A DNA stretch of 64,000 nucleotides from Lophium mytilinum (taxonomy: Eukaryota > Ascomycota > Dothideomycetes > Mytilinidiales > Mytilinidiaceae). Positions within the stretch are counted from its first letter, which is position 1. Every line of letters begins with the position of its first letter. The notes beneath the pieces are model-generated. The model did no database searches. It was not told the DNA's origin and was given only the letters and a program-made list of their open reading frames with translations. Below are positions 35,182 through 45,076 of this stretch, one piece after another. The stretch covers positions 513,765 through 577,764 of the forward strand of contig MU004186.1 of the NCBI GenBank assembly GCA_010093605.1. Direction: 5' to 3'. Made by a program: the position numbers and the translations under genes.

Positions 35182-35452
35182 GCTGCTGGAGACAATCTTT
35201 ACGTGTAAAATACGGGTTGGAAACGCCAATTGATGGAAGACGAGGCTGTATCGCTGCCTACCAGTGTGCACGCTGTACCATATGGGCTGTAGGATAAAGA
35301 CGGGCATGGGTGGAGTTCCAAGGCTGCTGTGCATACTGCATGATATATTTCATGTTTTTCGACCATAGAGTATCGCCACGTGCAACAGTTTCGGCGTGAC
35401 TAAGTGGATATCGTCTCGTTCATTAATTAGCTCGCTGAAACAACCATCCTTC
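35182..35452. other. Convergent intergenic region
   Basis: 271 bp between mL61 and GET2 3' ends. Nothing else seen. Confidence 0.5.
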
Positions 35453-36467
35453 TCAAGACACGACACCACCCCTCCACCAAGCAGAAGCTCCCAGAACGAA
35501 CACAACCACCATTGCATCTGCCACTACCGTCCGCCAAATGACACTGTACCGGCCCACGACGCGTACATATCCAGCATACGGCTCCGGCAGTATCTGCGCC
35601 ACACTCCCAAGCAAATCCGACGGCGGTAGCATGCCCCGCTCCAAGAAGTACCGACTCGACTGCATCACAACCTCGAACGTCGCAAACGCGTAGAAGAAGT
35701 GCGTCAGCGTAGCCGCAGATGTCCCCTCTTCATCTGCCCACGACTCCGATCCCACTCCCTGCGTGCGAGCCAGCTTCGAGCCCGTGAACGATGTAGTGAG
35801 CGTAATGTATATCGCTAGGCCCAACGAGAACAGCGCGTGGATTATCCGCCACAAGTAGGCAGAGCTCGAGGCTGGTGGGGCAGGTTCGCCCTGTCCCATA
35901 CCACCAAGCATCTGTGCTAGGCCGGGAGGCATACCGGGCGGTATCTGAGGATTGTTTGGGTCGCCGCCTCCAGCTCCAGCGCCGCCCATCATTTGCTGGA
36001 GCATCGCCATCATCGGGTCGTCATTCGGGTTGCCGCCTGGGGGCGGGAAGGGTGGTGCTTCAGTGCCATTGAAGCTGAAGGGGTTTGGCTGGTTGGGTGT
36101 TGAGGGAGGGAGGCGAGGTTGGGTTTGCGGGGTGTAGTAATGCTGTGAGATGTCTACTTCGTCGGGGTCGTCATGGACGGAGGCGGGCTGTGGTCTTGAG
36201 GATGGAGGTGTCGCGGCTATAGAGACGTATGGTCAGCTAGGTTTTCTTGTGAAGCTGGTGCATAGAGTCTTTCTCACCTGCAGCTGCTTGAGCGGGTGGA
36301 GGGACTGAAGGTGCGTGTCCTCCATTTAGAGATGTGATCGCCTGGAGTCGAGAAGCGCCTCCAGCCTTGATTTTTGCATCTCGTCGTTCTCGTCGTAGAC
36401 GGGCTTGCTCTTGACCTGGTGTGAGTTTGGTTGCCGGAGCTTCTGGCGTTGGTGTTGGTGATTCCAT
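35453..36467 (-). CDS. GET2: Get2-like subunit of the GET receptor
   Basis: ER receptor subunit that docks Get3 for insertion of tail-anchored proteins. Exons 36467-36278 and 36216-35453 with a 61-nt intron; 317 aa. The N-terminus has the Get3-binding Arg-rich helix (QARLRRERRDAKIKAGGASR at about 20-40). A Pro/Gly/Met-rich cytosolic linker follows. Three transmembrane helices come last: YLWRIIHALFSLGLAIYITL, THFFYAFATFEVVMQS and VVADAMVVVFVLGASAWW. This three-helix plan with a basic N-terminus is the GET2/CAMLG signature. The 3' third uses G/T-ending codons and the linker C-ending codons. Confidence 0.88.
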
Positions 36468-38078
36468 GGTGAGATCGAGGGTGCGCAGTCAAGAAATGTG
36501 GGATAGCATTTTGGTGGGTGGTGGAAGGGGTGACGCAGTTCTTGGCATGTTCTTCTCACCACCGCATCACGGCTTATGTCACGATTTGATTTCATCCAGC
36601 GTTCACTTTCTAGTGTCTCAACTATGCAGCGCAAGTTCAAAGTCTAGCTCTAGGGTTCTAGTCTGTGCACTGCTTCTTATGATTGCTCAGGGTGCCTCTA
36701 TGCAAGTTGAAGAGCCTTGACTGAATACCAATCCGTCACTATTATCAGCCCAGTACCCATATATGGTATCCCAGGAGCCAGGAGCCGGGTATGAGGAATG
36801 TCTCCTACTCGAAGATGAGAATAAAGCATATACATGAAAGGTACCTCCACCCAAACTAATAGGACGAGCTCCTACCAGTGTCTGCTATCACCTTCGATAT
36901 CTGGGTCTGACTATAGAGGGAAGAAGGAGAGACTGGTTAAAGAGACACCAAGACCCAAAGAGGCGAACAGGTGGTATTTCTTCTTTCACGCAACTCACTT
37001 TATTAAAGACCACTGGCTATCGTATACTTTTCTCTACAACGCATTACCTTATCTACGAACCGATAGACCTATTTGCCACTCGACATCAGCGCCAGAAGCC
37101 AGGTTCTTTCTTGCCTATGGACAAGATACGTTCCGATCGAAACATCTATGCTGTGTCGAAGCGTACCAACCAGTGGGAGGTTCATGTAGACAACTGTCGT
37201 GGCACTGTGCTGGCAAGTTTACTACTATGGCGCCTCTTTATGTTCCTTCAACGTAGTCTTCCCCTAGAGATGATAGATCTCGCCCGAAATAAGGGTACCC
37301 AACCCAGTTCTTGACTCAATTCAAAATCCTGGAAGGAGGTGCTTCGTTAGAGGATACGGTGCTGACGTAGAGACGTATTTGGGGCTGTCATCCATCTTCA
37401 TCAGACCTAAACGTATCACATCAGCCTTTTCTGCCTAGTATGTCCTATGGAGGAGGTATGGTCCGGGGTATATTTCCCTTCTCGCTGTGGTCATCCGCTG
37501 CTTCATTGATATCCATACGCGCTTGGAGCAACATTGAAGAGGTAGGCGCAGAGTTCCAAAAGGGTAAACGAAGATTCCGATGACTCGAAACACGGAGGAA
37601 TTTGCCTACTGCTAAACTGTCAGACCGGTCAAAAATCAAGGGCTGCTTATTCTTGGCCTTGCTCACCTGTCACTTTAACCTTGCTCTTGGAGAAGTTGCT
37701 TTTTCAGTGGCTTGATACATCAAGTCTGATGACCTCCAGGGCTGTGAGCTAAGAGTAGCATTGTGTTCGTCACCCCTTGACTCTGAATCCTGCGAATTGG
37801 GCTTCTTGACGTACTCGAGTTCCCATTACAGTACTCTATCGTTCCATTGCCAGAGAGTGGTTCCAAGGTAAGTAGCCGCAAGTCAAGAGCTTCTGACGGG
37901 TCGTCCTCCCTACAAATTAGAAAGCCACCAAGACTAAGTGATCAGATCTGCGTCGGTTTTACTCATACCTCGTTGTCAAATCCAAGAAGTACTCACTGAT
38001 CCAAACGAACTTCATGTGTCAGGCCACTCATCACACCACACGCACATCTTGTCTGCATGCTCAAAACTTACAGTAACA
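36468..38078. other. 1.6-kb gene-free region
   Basis: Holds the GET2 promoter and the upstream region of the radical SAM gene. Two overlapping ORFs at 36834-37314 have some protein-like runs (FLYNALPYLRTDRP; RGTVLASLLLWRLFMF), but in different frames and without family similarity, so they may be remains of a decayed gene. No terminal repeats found. Confidence 0.4.
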
Positions 38079-39814
38079 ATGTCGACTCTGCTTTTGTCGG
38101 GGGCTATGCGGTTCGCCGTGCCCGGAATCAGAGATGCTTCCCGTATCTCAGCCGCAACCCTGTTCGTTAGTCACCGTCCTCGGCGACGTTTCAGTCAGCT
38201 GCCAGCAGCCAAGAGACAGCCTTATTGGCAGAAGATTCATCTTTGGAAAGATGTGTCTGAAGAACAGTTCCTTAGCTACCGATGGCAGGTGAGGAGATAT
38301 CATACTACCCTCGGTCATACCCTTTACTAACGAACACCGACAGGTTGCTAATTCAATTCAAGGTACATCGAAGCTCTCGGCCTTCCTTACCAACGTTCTA
38401 CCCAATATCATACCACACACTGCACGCTCTGAATCTCGTCATGGTCACATCAAAACTCGTAACAACCTCATCGAGGATATGTTGGAAGGCCTTGGGAAAG
38501 CTCCAATGGCCCTTAGGGTGACGCCACATATCTTGAGTGTGATAGACTGGAAAATTCCACTGGAAGATCCAATATTTCGCCAATTTCTCCCCCTTGGATC
38601 AAATATATTACCAGATCATCCCATGTTGACGTTGGATTCGCTGCAAGAGGAGGCCGACTCACGTCAGTTATAATCTCCTTACGATAGAAGCGGGCTCACC
38701 ATACTTTAGCTGTTCCTGGACTTATACATCGATATCCTGATAAGGTTCTTTTCCTTGGTAGGTCAGACAACACCCAGGACAATGTCACAGGGAAAGCATC
38801 TCGCGCGCCCAGTTCCACCGTGTATTCTCTCTACCTAGCAAGCACATCTACCTTGATCAGCTGCTGAAAGATTTCATAGCTACGTCTGTATGTCCAATTT
38901 ACTGCCGTTTCTGTACACGATCCTATGCCGTGGGTGCGAACACCGATACTGTAGCGAAACATTCACAGAAGCCCTCACGGAAGCGATGGGAAGCTATGTA
39001 CTTTTATATCGAACGTACTCCGAAGATAAGCGACATCGTCGTCTCCGGCGGAGATGCGTACTACCTACAACCCGAACACGTTGTGGAGATTGGGACAAGG
39101 TATTTTTGACGATGTTGCGAGGTTTGACTTTGCTAATGGGCAGTCCAAGACTTCTCTCAATACCTCACATCCGTCGCATTCGATACGCCTCCAAGGGCCT
39201 CGCGGTCTGCCCAAGCCGGATTCTAGACACCAAAGATGCTTGGGCCGCGGCTTTGATTTCTCTATCCAATCGCGGAAGGGAAAGGGGAAAGCACGTTGCT
39301 CTGCATACCCACTTCAACCATCCGAACGAGATCTCATGGGTTACTGAGCTTGCGGCACAATATTTATATGAGAAAGGGGTCGTGGTACGAAATCAGACAG
39401 TCTTGTTGCGTGGTGTAAACGACGACGTGGATACCATGAGATCTCTGATTAGAAGACTGGCGGATATGAATGTTCAACCGGTAATCCTATTACCTTATCT
39501 GTATTAGTCATACGAAGAGTAAACCGTTAACATTGCCGTAGTACTATGTTTACCAGGGCGACATGGTCCGTGGAATAGAGGACCTCCGAACCCCTTTACA
39601 GACAATACTAGACCTAGAAGAAAACATTCGAGGGACTATCGCGGGCTTTCTGACTCCGTCCTTCGTTGTAGATTTGCCAGGTGGTGGTGGGAAGAGACTC
39701 GCCGCTTCTTACCGGACCTATGATCGCAAATCTGGAGTCTCGGCCTTCGTGGCTCCTAATGTCAAGGGTGGGCAAACAGTGTACAAGTACTATGACCCAG
39801 TCGCGAACAACTGA
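38079..39814 (+). CDS. Lysine 2,3-aminomutase-like radical SAM enzyme
   Basis: Radical SAM/PLP enzyme of the KamA family, which interconverts alpha- and beta-lysine in bacteria. Six exons: 38079-38288, 38344-38662, 38710-38757, 38880-39099, 39144-39480, 39542-39814; introns 55, 47, 122, 44, 61 nt; 468 aa. The N-terminus is basic and may target mitochondria (FVSHRPRRRFSQLPAAKR). The radical SAM cluster is CPIYCRFCTRSYAVG (C-x3-C-x2-C), created across two introns. Other family blocks: LRVTPHILSVIDW, FLPLGSNILPDHP, IVVSGGDAYYL, LHTHFNHPNEIS, NQTVLLRGVNDD, YYVYQGDMVRG. Intron 2 has the unusual donor GTCAGT. Substrate in fungi is not established; the wide spread in filamentous ascomycetes may reflect an old bacterial acquisition (inference). 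Confidence 0.88.
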
Positions 39815-40239
39815 GCGACTTCTATCACATAGTTATTCAACCTTTCCGAACTGTTTCCTAGCTTTAGTTGACCTATCTTTCGCATAATTCTTGAGAGTCT
39901 TGGAGAATGACAAAATGCTTCGGGAGAACCCCCGTGTTGCATCGCTGCTGAATAATAAGGTTTATCTGGTGTTCGTATCTGTAGCTTTCAGAGATTAACA
40001 ATTCTTGTGCACCTGAAAACCTTACTGGGGCACTCCTATATGTTATATTTAGATGCATGGACAGCATCGAAATGAAAACTCAAAATACAATTTTGGAAGA
40101 TTAATAACTGTTTTGATTGGTCGTAGCACTATTGGAGCACCTTACGCGAAGTATAGAAGCTGTATTAAGACTAAGGGACTAATACAGGTTTGGGTATAAT
40201 GCAGAACAAAAAGACCACGACGCCGCTAGTTCTGGGCAC
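39815..40239. other. Convergent intergenic region
   Basis: 425 bp, AT-rich at 40060-40110. Nothing else seen. Confidence 0.5.
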
Positions 40240-41793
40240 CTATCTACAGAAGCGCTCCCTCAGATTCCAGGCATCATCTGTGCCGTAGTCATCTAGCCAT
40301 CGTGCGACGATGCCGCTACCAAAGCCGTCAATAGCCTGGATAGCTAACTCAACCTCGACTTTCGGAGTAGAGTTGTTGAATTCCTCCACCCATTGCGGCT
40401 CAAGCTCGCTCATCTCATTTAAGAAAACCTTTCGCAATTGTCCGCATTCGTATTCCCGCAAGTGTTCCCAGAATAGCGAATTTATTCCTTCATTGTCCAA
40501 AGGGTCTTCTTCAACGTAATCCATTTCATCTGAATTGTCTGCCGCGTATGTATTTCGCTGTGGCTCTTCATCCCGCACCGGACCTGCAAGTAGTTGTGGG
40601 AACTGGCAGGCTAGCCAGACAGGTAGCGCCGAGACGCACTCCCAATCGATGATGGCAGTGATCTTTCCGGCCTCATCGACTAAAATATTCTGCCAAGAGA
40701 GATCATCGTGGAAGAGAACGCTAGAAACGGGCTCATCGGGAGGGAACACGCTGGGTAGGATCTCCAAGATCCTCTCGGCGCTTTCTTTAGCGGTTTCCGC
40801 GTCTTCAATATCGTCTTCATCCTCTGAGGTGTCGAGAGTCCGGTTTTGGTCGGTGAGTATCATGGATAATCTCATACGCATCCATTCGTAACTGCTTCTG
40901 AAAGGCCCTCGTGTAACGTCATGAGAGATGTGATCACCTAGGAAGAAGATAATGGAAACGATACGACCGAGAGTAAATTGTGGGTTTTCGACGTCCCTTT
41001 GAAGACCTTGAATGTCCTTCGACCCACGTTCGATGTCTAAGTCTCTAGTTGATTCGGTAAGGGGTGTACGGAAACCAATGGAAGCTCCGATACTCCGGAT
41101 CCTCATTATGAGTCGTTCGTTAAACCAGGCTAGACTCGAGAAAAGACCTGTCCTCAAACGAGCACCCAGTGAGAAGATCACAGAGACTGCGCTGGCCCAC
41201 GTAGATCGCGCTCTGGCTCCAAAAGAATGGGATTGCCGTCGAAGTGGTTGCGTATGCGCCTGGAGGTCCTGTATAGGGGCGACAGCTTGCGTAGAAGAGC
41301 TGTAGATGTTCCCGATGCCCCGGAATCTTCGTCGGAAGAGCTTCGCTTGGTATCGAGCAAGCTGTTTGATCAGTTCTTCTTTGGCTTTCATCGGTAGCTT
41401 TCTCCACTTCTTGCGCAACGGCTGGCCTGGCACTAACTCCATGAGGATCCATTCGAAGCCAAGTTCATTGGCGTTTGTAGCATCAAAAGCGAGAATCCTC
41501 GGAACTGGGACCTGCGCCTCCTCGCGCACATATTCAATCGTTGCAACCTCGCTCAATGTTTTGTGATGTGGATCGACAGGCAAAGTCACTCGCATCAAGA
41601 ATGATCCTTGGTCAGAATCCACTCTGTAGAGTTTGTTGAAAGCTCCCTCGGCGAAGAATCGAGCTTTGAAGGTACCCGCCAGATACTTAGAGGCAAGTTT
41701 TCCGATGACTTCGATATCGGGTTCCTTCGTCCAGCGAGGCATCAGGCCGTGGATGCCATTCTCCACCCATTCGAGGCCTTGCTGCTCGGCCAT
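40240..41793 (-). CDS. Phosphotransferase (APH/choline kinase-like) family protein
   Basis: Intronless, 517 aa. The N-lobe is seen in FFAEGAFNKLYRVD and FLMRVTLPVDPHHKTLSEVATIEYV (given here in part), VPVPRILAFDA and FEWILMELVPGQPL. The catalytic loop is FHDDLSWQNILVDEAG (HxD and the Mg-binding Asn), followed by IIDWECVSALPVWLACQFP. A poorly conserved insert of about 150 residues separates the lobes (roughly 170-320). Such kinase-like proteins are abundant in filamentous fungi, and their small-molecule or protein substrates are mostly unknown; it need not confer drug resistance. Catalytic residues are retained, so activity is plausible. Confidence 0.88.
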   Translation of the reverse strand: MAEQQGLEWVENGIHGLMPRWTKEPDIEVIGKLASKYLAGTFKARFFAEGAFNKLYRVDSDQGSFLMRVTLPVDPHHKTLSEVATIEYVREEAQVPVPRILAFDATNANELGFEWILMELVPGQPLRKKWRKLPMKAKEELIKQLARYQAKLFRRRFRGIGNIYSSSTQAVAPIQDLQAHTQPLRRQSHSFGARARSTWASAVSVIFSLGARLRTGLFSSLAWFNERLIMRIRSIGASIGFRTPLTESTRDLDIERGSKDIQGLQRDVENPQFTLGRIVSIIFFLGDHISHDVTRGPFRSSYEWMRMRLSMILTDQNRTLDTSEDEDDIEDAETAKESAERILEILPSVFPPDEPVSSVLFHDDLSWQNILVDEAGKITAIIDWECVSALPVWLACQFPQLLAGPVRDEEPQRNTYAADNSDEMDYVEEDPLDNEGINSLFWEHLREYECGQLRKVFLNEMSELEPQWVEEFNNSTPKVEVELAIQAIDGFGSGIVARWLDDYGTDDAWNLRERFCR

Positions 41794-42519
41794 GCTTGCA
41801 GAAAAAGACCGTCCAGAAAATAGAAGAAGATTCTAAACTTCGAAGGAAGGTACGCAATAATGCGAGGGGTTTGAGGGGGAGTGTGGTGTTTGACAAGCTG
41901 TGGTGAAGAGGAAATGGAGGTGAGAGGGCGGGCGGCACAGGTTAATTTATAAAGGTGAAGCGCGGACCACGTGTTCAAGACTTCATCCATTTAATGGATG
42001 AGCTGGCGAGCATACATGACCTCTCCGCCAACCAATTTCACCATTCACCAATCGCCTCAACATTTCTGCTGACTTCACCAAAGTAAGTCGAGGCAAGTCA
42101 GGCAGCGGCAGACCAGTGTACACGGGTTACCGATGAGGTCGACTTCCAAGCAGTTTGCATTCATCAGCCCGCTTGGAAGGAACTCTTGCTGTGAGAAGAA
42201 ACCCCACTACAAATGCTAACTCAATGAAACTTTGTGAAGACCACCTCCCTGAAACATACTGTGCATGGGCAACTGTTTGATATTCTGGGCAGTGAGGCGC
42301 AGGCGCTTATATGCTGCTTTTCTTAGAGCATCATATCGTTGCGGCACAGCGGGCGCTTCCATACTGAAGTCTATAACAAGCGTTCAGGAGCTAAGTCTGT
42401 GTGCAATTCCTTAACGCGAACAACTCTTCAATCTACCTTCACTCCTCTCCTTTACATAACACACAACGCGCTGTCATAGCTGGAGTGAATTGTCAAGTGG
42501 GCCACGCCGATTCCTCTGC
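41794..42519. other. Divergent promoter region
   Basis: About 725 bp upstream of the APH gene and of the small gene at 42616. CT-rich near both starts. Nothing else recognised. Confidence 0.5.
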
Positions 42520-42528
42520 TATATAAAG
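42520..42528 (+). promoter_or_regulatory. TATA box of the 110-aa gene
   Basis: TATATAAAG about 90 bp before the start codon, followed by a CA/CT-rich leader. This is a strong, classical core promoter and supports the small ORF downstream being a real, probably inducible, gene. Confidence 0.55.
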
Positions 42529-42615
42529 ATCTAGCCTTACCGTTTCCTCGTCTACAACCTAAACCGCACGCTGCAACTAGTTCAATCTATCAAATCATCT
42601 ACAAATTCAGCAACT

Positions 42616-42997
42616 ATGGGCAAGAACGAGAAGAAGGTCAAGGAGTTCATAGAGAACATCCCCGACTCTAAGCTATTAGGCTTCGGAACAAATGGAAAAA
42701 CTATTCACACCGATGTCAACTTGAGGCTCGACATGCAGGGAGTATGAAAAGGTCACAATATACGTATAAGCAACTACTAATTGTGAATAGATGACGAGCT
42801 CTAAGCCACCTACTCACAACCTCCAAGTCCAAGTCAACAAGGGATGCCGCATCACGTCGCTTGCGCTGATCGCCCCTGACTCGGTGGCCATGGTCTTCAA
42901 CGTCCCTGAGGACGGATCATGGACACCGCAGCAGATCAAGGAGAAGCTGATTGCTTCGATCGACGTGACCCCTAGTCGTGGTCGTCGTCGCCGTTAG
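42616..42997 (+). CDS. Small hypothetical protein, 110 aa
   Basis: Exons 42616-42741 and 42791-42997, one 49-nt intron (donor GTATGA, acceptor AATAG). The protein has a Lys/Glu-rich start (MGKNEKKVKEFIENIPD), a central part predicted to form strands (CRITSLALIAPDSVAMVFNV) and a basic end (PSRGRRRR). No signal peptide or membrane segment; one Cys. It could be cytoplasmic or nuclear. I recognise no family. The TATA box and clean intron support it; a narrow taxonomic spread is likely but unchecked. Confidence 0.6.
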
Positions 42998-43402
42998 AGG
43001 GTCCCCTTTGCAGCGTTTCAACACTATCTGAGGTGGCCCAGAGGACTGTTAGTTTTGCCAGAAGGGCGTTTTGGCGAGGATAATAATATGTCAGAGGACC
43101 TCAAACCTTGGTAAACAATTGTACACACATGGAAATCTGTGCCCGAATGCTTGAACATACCTTGTCACGTGATATCGAACTATTCTGCTGCCAAGCCCGC
43201 TGGCCGCCTTCCCAAAACACCAAACTTTCTATCACCACGCGCCTCCAGCTGTCCATCAACACACCACAGACCCCACACCCTCCAGCCTCGACGCACATCC
43301 ACACGACTGCTCGCCTCTTCACAGCTCACCCACGAACATCCACCCAGCTCCGAAAGCGCCCCTACAAACCCACCCTCCACCCACCCCCCAACCTACCTCA
43401 CC
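42998..43402. other. Intergenic, C-rich leader of ISY1
   Basis: 405 bp. The last 200 bp are strongly C-rich on the plus strand and continue the skew of the 5' half of ISY1. The ISY1 frame is open back to 43139, but the family-typical start is at 43403. Confidence 0.5.
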
Positions 43403-44155
43403 ATGGCCCGCAATAGCGAAAAAGCCCAATCCATGCTCTTCCGCTTCCGCGCCGCGCAAGCCGCCGACCTCGGCATCCTCGACATCGCACGCACCCGCCG
43501 TCCCAAACTCATCACCACCATCGACAGCATCCCCGTGTGCGAAAAATGGCGCGGCCAAGTCCTCAAAGAAATCTCCCGCAAAGTCTCGAAAATCCAGGAC
43601 ACCGCGCTCTCCGACTTCCAGATCCGCGACCTCAACGACGAGATCAACAAACTCATGCGCGAGAAGCACATGTGGGAGGTGCAGGTGCGGAATCTGGGCG
43701 GGCCGAATTATATGAGGGGTGGTAGGGTGCTGGATGAGGAGGGGAGGGAGGTTCCGGGGGGCGGGAAGGGGTATAGGTATTTTGGGCGGGCGAGGGAGTT
43801 GCCCGGGGTGAAGGAGTTGTTTGAGGCGCAGAAGAGGCCGGTGGATGAGGGGGGGGATGAGAGGGGCGCGGAGAGGAGGGAGATGCGGCAGAGGGTGGAT
43901 GCGGGGTATTATGGGTATAATTTGGATGAGGAGGATGGGGTGTTGGTGGCGTATGAGAAGGGGAGGGAGGAGGAGTCGAGGAGGCGGTTTTTGGAGGAGG
44001 GGGATGGTGATACTGGCAGGAAGGGAGGGAAGGAGTGGGTTGAGCTGCCGGGCGATGCGGGAGATGGGGTGGGTTGGAGGTTGCCGACTTTGGATGAGGT
44101 GCAGGATGAGTTGGTGGAGCGGAGGCGACGGAAGCTGTTGGATAAATTTGCTTGA
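43403..44155 (+). CDS. ISY1: Isy1-like pre-mRNA splicing factor
   Basis: Component of the Prp19-associated (NTC) complex in the spliceosome, affecting 3' splice-site choice and step 1 to 2 change. Intronless, 250 aa. The start MARNSEKAQSMLFRFRAAQA is the family hallmark, followed by RTRRPKLITTID, CEKWRGQVLKEISRKVSKIQ, LSDFQIRDLNDEINKL and HMWEVQVRNLGGPNY. The C-terminal half is Glu/Arg/Gly-rich with YFGRARELPGV. Codons change sharply near 43672: upstream nearly all end in C (GAC, ATC, TTC, CGC); downstream almost none do (GAT, TAT, TTT, GGG, AGG). The protein stays family-like across the switch. Confidence 0.93.
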   Translation: MARNSEKAQSMLFRFRAAQAADLGILDIARTRRPKLITTIDSIPVCEKWRGQVLKEISRKVSKIQDTALSDFQIRDLNDEINKLMREKHMWEVQVRNLGGPNYMRGGRVLDEEGREVPGGGKGYRYFGRARELPGVKELFEAQKRPVDEGGDERGAERREMRQRVDAGYYGYNLDEEDGVLVAYEKGREEESRRRFLEEGDGDTGRKGGKEWVELPGDAGDGVGWRLPTLDEVQDELVERRRRKLLDKFA

Positions 44156-44775
44156 GCGATGGAGGCAAGACTGTGTTAGACAGTTGGAGCGGTGGAGCAT
44201 GCAACACACCCAGGAGAATGGTCAGATAGGGCTGGGAAGGCCTATGGCATTGTAATATTTCAAAATTGATACCACAGGAACACAACGATGTGCTTTCATT
44301 AAGAGACGTTCTTAAACTACCTCTGTGACGCGATCTGAATCCCGGATAGGATCTTTTATTGGCACCGAAGAACTCTGAAAGGTGGCAAAAGTGGGCATAG
44401 ATTGGTCTCAAGTCAAAGTTATCATCATCACAATCGATCAGGGCGAAATTCGCAATTTAGATCATTTCCAATTGTAGCAATACCGACTTACTAGCAGTCT
44501 AGAATCCAACCCGGACCCGCCAGCACGCAGCAAACCCAGACATTAAGTACCAAAACCCCGCTCGCTCAGTGCACCACAAAAGAAAAAAACCACGCTCGGT
44601 GATAAGGGCTAATAAGGATCGCAATCAAGAACTAAGAAGACGAAAAGGAAACCGACTAGGCGTCGTGTGAGATTTAAAGATTGTAATAGAGCAGGAGAGG
44701 TCAGGCAAGACAAGGCCATCAAGAAGAGCAAGCCGTAGGAAAAAAAAGGGGGCAAAGGCCAGAAATCAGAGATCA
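44156..44775. other. Intergenic
   Basis: 620 bp downstream of ISY1. A-rich stretches near 44575-44610 and 44740. No gene seen. Confidence 0.5.
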
Positions 44776-44991
44776 TTATGCACACTGCTGGTTCCAGTTC
44801 TTAGCCCACCGATAACCCCCAGCCCAAAGCGCAAGTATCCCAAGTGCACGAACGCCGGCCCAGATCCATCGCTTGCGGCTGTACCCTTTTGCGAGAGCCT
44901 TGGCTTCAAAAAGAGTGAACGCTGGAGAGAGGTAAGAAAAGGGAGAGGATGTGGCTCGAGGTGATGTAGGAACCAAAGCTAGGAAATTCAT
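44776..44991 (-). CDS. Candidate small single-pass membrane protein, 71 aa
   Basis: ORF with a proline-rich start (ALVPTSPRATSSPFSYLSP), a basic segment (AKGYSRKRWIW) and one hydrophobic helix (AGVRALGILALWAGGYRW), ending NQQCA. The ATG at 44991 lies next to a good acceptor (TTTCCTAG), so this may instead be the last exon of a spliced gene whose first exon I could not place. It lies just 3' of the ApsA-like gene on the same strand. No family recognised. Coding status uncertain, but amino-acid composition is protein-like. Confidence 0.4.
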   Translation of the reverse strand: MNFLALVPTSPRATSSPFSYLSPAFTLFEAKALAKGYSRKRWIWAGVRALGILALWAGGYRWAKNWNQQCA

Positions 44992-45076
44992 CAGTCAGAT
45001 TGACTTTCGATGGTGATTGCCAACGACGAACAGGGCAAAGGAAAAATACACGGTGTAGGGAACAGGTGGAGGAGGT

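Noticed and set aside
36834-37314. Two overlapping ORFs of 140 and 67 codons
   Set aside because: Some protein-like runs but in different frames, no family recognised and no convincing intron solution.
43319-44411. Long minus-strand ORFs opposite ISY1
   Set aside because: Pro/His/Leu-rich translation without similarity, explained by the skewed composition of ISY1.
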